NCBI RefSeq assembly: GCF_014884385.1
Contig: NZ_WKFH01000003.1
Location: 1,502,001-1,566,000 of the forward strand
Reading direction: 5' to 3'
From: Phycobacter azelaicus
GTDB lineage: Bacteria; Pseudomonadota; Alphaproteobacteria; Rhodobacterales; Rhodobacteraceae
Length of the DNA: 64,000 nucleotides
The notes under the pieces are model-generated. The model did not search any database, was not told the DNA's origin, and saw nothing but the letters and a program-made list of their open reading frames with translations. Position numbers and translations under genes: made by a program. Below are positions 60,346-64,000 of this stretch, piece by piece (within the stretch, counting starts at the first letter, position 1; each line of letters starts with the position of its first letter).

Positions 60346-60420
60346 CTGACGCATCCGCATCAGATTCAGCGTCACCTTCGCCTTGAAATCCGGCGAATGA
60401 TTCCTCCGTCCCGACAACGC
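60346..60420 (-). pseudogene. IS3-family transposase OrfA fragment
   Basis: On the minus strand the frame reads LSGRRNHSPDFKAKVTLNL, matching the first helix region (rRxfSpeFKakVaLeal) of IS3-type OrfA proteins. A stop lies just before it, no start codon is in frame, and the following sequence loses similarity. It is a short remnant, not a functional element. Confidence 0.4.
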
Positions 60421-60518
60421 TCATCCCCTTCTCGTCGAAGATCAGTAGACAAGAAATCGTAGTTTACGTCCGTGTTCGATTTGCTGGGGGTAACTCACAA
60501 AGATCCGGTCCCCTTTTG

Positions 60519-60548
60519 TTTGGCATAGCGCCGCTAGCGCGGCGCTGA
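60519..60548 (+). repeat. REP-like palindrome, divergent copy 4
   Basis: TTTGGCAT leads into AGCGCCGC-tagc-GCGGCGCT, a perfect 8-bp inverted repeat. It resembles the TTGGGCATGGCGCCGC layout at 31579-31609 but lacks the CCCG before it. Confidence 0.35.
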
Positions 60549-60770
60549 ATTCTGCTAAGAGGCGCCTTGAGGGGCATTTTTTCCTCTCAAGACGCCAGAT
60601 CCATTGTTTGTTCTCTTTCGGGACAACGGCAAGCCGCCCTTGACCCGAATGTCCAAGGCGTGCGGCCGCGCCCCTTCAGCGGCGCCGGGCCCAAGGCCGC
60701 TTCGGGTGTTGTAGCGCAGCCACGGCACCCGGCGGGCGAGGGAGAGCTTTTCTTTCCTTTAAGAGCTGCC

Positions 60771-61841
60771 CTATCCGTTGTTGCGCAGGCGTCCGACGAT
60801 ACCGGTCGGGAAGAAATAGACGCTGAGAATGAACAAGACGCCCAGCCACAACAGCCACCGATCCGCGTTCAGAAGCTCCGGCACCAGCGGCAGCCCGCTT
60901 GTCAGTTCGGATGCGGCGCCCATCAGGTTCTGCAGGTAGTTTTGCGCCAGAACGAAGAGTGTCGCGCCGATCACTGCGCCATACATGGTGCCCATGCCAC
61001 CAATCACTACCATCAAAAGGATATCGATCATGATCTCCATCGACAGGGAGGTGTCCGGCCCCACATAGCGCAGCCAGACCGCGTAGAGAGATCCAGCCAG
61101 CGCGGCGACCGCTGCCGAAAGGCAGGTGGCCGCAACGCGGTAGTAGACCACGCGATAGCCGATTGCTTCGGCCCGGAAATCGTTCTCTCGGATGGCTTGC
61201 AGCACCCGGCCAAAGGGTGAATTCACCACCCGCAACAGACCGAGGAACAGCACCAGCGCGCCGAAGAAGATGAAGTAGTAGGCCAGCAGTTTCCCGTTCA
61301 GCTTCACGCCAAAGAGCACGCCGTCAAAGGTCTCCTTGCCGAATTTGAAGGCCGGTCCCAGCTCCCGCGGAGTCTTGAAGGTCAGCCCGTCCTCGCCGCC
61401 GGTCAGGCTTGAGAGCTGGCTGACCAGAACAGCCACGGCCGAGGCGACGGCGAGCGTGATCATCGCAAAGAAGATCGCCCGCACCCTTAGGGAAAAGAGA
61501 CCGATCACCAGCGTCAGGGCAGCAGCCAGCATGGCGCCCGCGACGGCACCAACAGCGATGGAGTCAAACCCGCGTCCCATATGGGTTGAGGCCAGCGCGA
61601 CCCCATAGGCCCCGATGCCAAAGAACATGGTATGGGCAAAGCTGACGATCCCGCCGTAGCCCAGCAAAAGGTCATAGCTCGCGACCAACACGATGAAGAC
61701 GCAGATCCGCGCTGCCGTGTCGACCGTGCGCACGCCGGGAAAGAGGAAGGGCGCCAGCGCGAGGCTGATCAGGATCACGCCAAGGATCAGCGCCAGCGGG
61801 AGGGACCGGGGCGTATCGCCCGAAAGAAGCGTGCGTATCAT
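60771..61841 (-). CDS. livM: Branched-chain amino acid-type ABC transporter permease LivM
   Basis: A 356-residue inner-membrane permease with about nine or ten spans. Family features are RICVFIVLVASYDLLLGYGGIVSFAHTMFFGIGAYGVAL and SPFGRVLQAIRENDFRAEAIGYRVVYYRVAA, followed by MVVIGGMGTMYGAVIGATLF. The start ATG at 61841 overlaps the stop of the livH gene (ATGA). It is the last gene of the visible livG-livF-livH-livM run. No periplasmic binding protein gene lies in the window; the substrate may be a branched-chain amino acid, urea, an amide or an aromatic acid. Confidence 0.9.
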   Translation of the reverse strand: MIRTLLSGDTPRSLPLALILGVILISLALAPFLFPGVRTVDTAARICVFIVLVASYDLLLGYGGIVSFAHTMFFGIGAYGVALASTHMGRGFDSIAVGAVAGAMLAAALTLVIGLFSLRVRAIFFAMITLAVASAVAVLVSQLSSLTGGEDGLTFKTPRELGPAFKFGKETFDGVLFGVKLNGKLLAYYFIFFGALVLFLGLLRVVNSPFGRVLQAIRENDFRAEAIGYRVVYYRVAATCLSAAVAALAGSLYAVWLRYVGPDTSLSMEIMIDILLMVVIGGMGTMYGAVIGATLFVLAQNYLQNLMGAASELTSGLPLVPELLNADRWLLWLGVLFILSVYFFPTGIVGRLRNNG

Positions 61842-62868
61842 TTTGCTTTTACCACCGGGATCATGCCCATGGGGCGCCACATCAGGATGGCAACCATCAG
61901 GGCGATGTTGGAAATCAGCGCGGCCTTGGGTTCCAGAAAGGCGATGTAGTTTTGCAAAAGACCGACCAGAAGCGCACCGATAAAGCAGCCTTCGACCGAG
62001 CCGAGCCCTCCAATGATCACCACGATGAAGATCAGGATCATCGCGTGATTGCCCATATGGGCGGTGATCACTTCCTGGTAGAGGCCCCACATCACGCCGC
62101 CGAGACCCGCCAGAGCAGAGCCTGCGATGAAGACGCCGACGAACACCAGCCGCAGTCGGTAGCCAAGCGCCTGGACCATCTCTCCATTTTCGACGCCGGC
62201 CCGCACGATCAACCCGATCTTGGTGCGCCGCAGCACCCAGCGCATTGCCAGGAAGACCACAAGGCCGACGCCCACCGCCACCAGACGGTATTTCTCGATG
62301 GCTGCCCCTGCAAAGGTGATGGCGCCTTTCAGTGCTTCGGGGCGCAGGATGTAGATCTCCTCGGGGCCCCATAGAACGATGATCAGCTGCTCGACCACGA
62401 TGAGGCCGCCCATGGTGACAAGGATCTGTTTCAGGTGATGGCCATAAACCGGCTCTACGATCACCTTTTCAAAGGCCCAGCCCATCAGCCCGGTGGCCAG
62501 CATGGCGCCGATCACCGCCAGCAGGATTGCGCCGAGGTTCAGCATCAAGGAGGGGCCTCGGTCATATGGCCCAGCAGCATCAGCACAGAGATGCCGACAA
62601 AGGCCCCGACCGAGACAAAAGCCCCATGGCCAAAGTTGATCACATCCATCAGGCCAAAAACCAGCGTCAGGCCTGAGGCCATGATGAAGATCATCATCCC
62701 CATGGCCAGCCCCGATACCGTCAGCGTCAGCCAGCTGGAGGGGTTCTGGATGGCGATGAACCCGGCAATGGCAATGAGCGGAACCAGCAGGACCGGCATA
62801 TGCGGCGCAATGCGGTCGCGCAAGCTGGCCTCTGCCATCTTGGGGGCGTGTTCAGGTGCGGCGGTCAT
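61838..62868 (-). pseudogene. livH: Branched-chain amino acid-type ABC transporter permease LivH, frameshifted
   Basis: A LivH-type permease split into two reading frames. The upstream part (62545-62868, about 107 residues, starting MTAAPEHAP) ends GHMTEAPP and contains GLTLVFGLMDVINFGHGAFVSVGAFVG. The downstream part (61838-62545, MLNLGAILL onward) contains GYRLRLVFVGVFIAGSALAGLGGVMWG and VVIIGGLGSVEGCFIGALLVG. One extra base in the run of four G (62552-62555 on the plus strand) would restore ...TEAPSLMLNLG... as one protein of about 343 residues. The stop and the next ATG overlap as TGATG, so both halves could still be made by coupled translation. Confidence 0.75.
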
Positions 62869-62919
62869 CTTAGGCCTCACGAAGTGCGGTTGCGGGAAGC
62901 GGGGCGAAACGAGCGGTCA

Positions 62920-63642
62920 TCAATGCGCCTCCAGGCTGAGGCCCATAAGGCGTTCTTGCAGGGCGGCATCCGTTGCCAATTCCTGCATCTGGCCGGACCA
63001 GATCATGCGCCCGTCGTCCATCACATTGGCGCTGTCCCCCAGCGCCTTGGCGACGGCAAAGTTCTGTTCCACCAGCAGGACCGAGGCACCCTGATCCTTC
63101 AGGTCCTTCAGCGCGCGGGCCATGGTGGAGATGATGGCAGGGGCCAGCCCCTTGGTCGGTTCATCGATCAAGTAGAGCTTGCGCTCCTCGACCATGGCGC
63201 GTGCGATGGAGAGCATCTGTTTCTGCCCGCCCGAAAGGGTTCCGGCGTCCGATTTCCAGAAAGTCTTCAGCGGCGGGAAGGCAGCGAAGATCCAGTCGAG
63301 CCGAGCCGAATTGATCGGACCGGAGGCGGCGGCCAGCACCATGTTCTCCTCAACCGTGAGATCGGCAAAGATGCCCATATCCTCGGGCACGAACCCAAGG
63401 CCCATGCGGGCAATCGCCGGGGTGGGCATCTTTGTAATGTCCTCACCATCGAACAGAATGCGTCCCTGATGGGCGCGCCAGTGGCCGATCACGGTGCGCA
63501 GGGTTGTGGTCTTGCCCACGCCATTGCGCCCCAAAAGCATGGTCACAGCGCCGCGTGGCACCTCAAGGTCGACCCCTTGCAGGATGTGGTACTGGGCGAT
63601 GTTGGTATAGACGCCTTCGAGTTTCAGGATCGGATCAGACAT
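62920..63642 (-). CDS. livF: Branched-chain amino acid-type ABC transporter ATP-binding protein LivF
   Basis: A 240-residue ATPase. Walker A is LLGRNGVGKTTTLRTVIG, the Q-loop region is LGFVPEDMGIFADLTVEENM, the signature is LSGGQKQMLSIARAM, and Walker B is LYLIDEPTKGLAP, all of LivF type and intact. The start at 63642 (MSDPILKLEGV) overlaps the end of livG by eight bases, so the ATPases are translationally coupled. It lies 51 bases upstream of livH. Confidence 0.94.
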   Translation of the reverse strand: MSDPILKLEGVYTNIAQYHILQGVDLEVPRGAVTMLLGRNGVGKTTTLRTVIGHWRAHQGRILFDGEDITKMPTPAIARMGLGFVPEDMGIFADLTVEENMVLAAASGPINSARLDWIFAAFPPLKTFWKSDAGTLSGGQKQMLSIARAMVEERKLYLIDEPTKGLAPAIISTMARALKDLKDQGASVLLVEQNFAVAKALGDSANVMDDGRMIWSGQMQELATDAALQERLMGLSLEAH

Positions 63643-64000
63643 CTGCCAGCACTCCTTCCAGACCGCGGCCCATATAGGCTTCTTGCACCACATCCGAGGC
63701 CATGACCTCGGCAGGCGGCCCATCGGCGGCCAGCGCGCCGTTGTGCAGCACGATGATGCGGTCTGCGAGGGTGCGGATCACGTCCATCTTGTGTTCCACC
63801 AAGAGGATCGTGCGGTCACGCTGGTCTTTGAGTTCCTCGATCAGATCAAGCACCACCGGCGCCTCATCGACGCTCATGCCCGCCGTGGGCTCATCAAACA
63901 TGTAGACAGCAGGATCCAGCGCGATCAGCAGGGCCACTTCCAGCTTGCGCTGGTTGCCGTGTGAGAGTTCCGAAACCACCTGATGACGCTGCTCCAGCAG
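63635..64000 (-). CDS. livG: Branched-chain amino acid-type ABC transporter ATP-binding protein LivG (5' end outside window)
   Basis: The last 121 residues of a LivG-type ATPase; the start lies beyond the right edge. The signature is read as LSHGNQRKLEVALLI, the usual LivG variant of LSGGQ, followed by Walker B VYMFDEPTAGMSVDE and the H-loop LLVEHKMDVIRTLADRI. The C-terminus ends with GRGLEGVLADV. It leads the visible transporter run livG-livF-livH-livM. Confidence 0.93.
   Translation of the reverse strand: MLEQRHQVVSELSHGNQRKLEVALLIALDPAVYMFDEPTAGMSVDEAPVVLDLIEELKDQRDRTILLVEHKMDVIRTLADRIIVLHNGALAADGPPAEVMASDVVQEAYMGRGLEGVLADV

Larger units (their letters stand above)
59826..60770. other. 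Gene-poor stretch with terminator, transposase scrap and REP-like element
   Basis: About 945 bases without an intact gene. It contains a good terminator-like hairpin (60110-60148) with no obvious gene before it, a degraded IS3-type transposase fragment (60346-60420, minus strand) and a palindrome related to the REP-like elements (60519-60548). It looks like an old insertion site. Confidence 0.55.

Noticed and set aside
61842..62372. In-frame upstream extension of livM
   Set aside because: The extension overlaps the livH coding region in another frame and its residues have no permease character; the ATG at 61841 with ATGA overlap fits the family start.

Overview
This window looks like the chromosome of a marine alphaproteobacterium of the Rhodobacteraceae (Roseobacter group, of the Ruegeria/Phaeobacter/Leisingera kind). 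The evidence is high GC, tight gene packing with many ATGA overlaps, several protein families that are mainly alphaproteobacterial or rhodobacteral (DUF6478, DUF2794, DUF1203, ImuB/DnaE2, membrane ferritin MbfA), LexA-type GAAC-N7-GAAC boxes and an Irr-type ICE motif. No rRNA or tRNA gene, CRISPR array, prophage or intact insertion sequence was seen. The species call is an inference from gene content.

Layout. 1-6 kb: end of a glycerophosphodiester phosphodiesterase, a GNAT protein with coupled pterin dehydratase, a lower-GC acid phosphatase (PAP2) and polA. 6-13.4 kb: a Tat-exported amidohydrolase, an acidic unknown protein, a Rieske oxygenase divergent from its TetR regulator across two operator-like palindromes, a complex-I-type zinc finger protein, a YadG-like ABC ATPase and small genes. 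13.6-20.7 kb: dnaE2, then the gpmI-envC-ctpA cell-wall run. 20.8-31.5 kb: glycine-zipper protein, ada, a DUF6478 pair, a very unusual ABC/cyclic-nucleotide-domain fusion coupled to a CPBP protease, accD and folC. 31.6-40.6 kb: small membrane proteins, zapE, an MFS carrier, a hemerythrin, a His-rich/HupE/anchor metal cluster, and a minus-strand operon of EamA carrier, HAD hydrolase and ornithine-cyclodeaminase-like protein. 40.7-48.6 kb: TetR/YciI pair sharing a perfect palindrome, sthA, fghA, an AEC carrier, mbfA with ICE box, and another TetR. 48.6-60 kb: cytochrome c', imuB, LAP and NlpC/P60 proteins, carbonic anhydrase, a DUF3095 cyclase-like protein, an MFS carrier and asd. 60.8-64 kb: a branched-chain-type ABC transporter (livG-livF-livH-livM) in which livH is frameshifted.

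How the genes work together. The SOS mutasome is present but scattered. dnaE2 and imuB lie about 33 kb apart, each behind its own LexA-like box, and imuA is not in the window. DnaE2 also appears to lack its C-terminal OB-fold. Iron export (mbfA) sits under an Irr-type site. gpmI-envC-ctpA links glycolysis with periplasmic wall processing.

The strongest candidates for undescribed biology are two. One is the 1,052-residue ABC-like protein with degraded Walker A and Walker B motifs, a roughly 270-residue insert inside its nucleotide-binding domain and a C-terminal cNMP-binding fold. The other is the His-rich protein / HupE-UreJ / transmembrane-anchor cluster. A small REP-like palindrome family occurs at four intergenic places.
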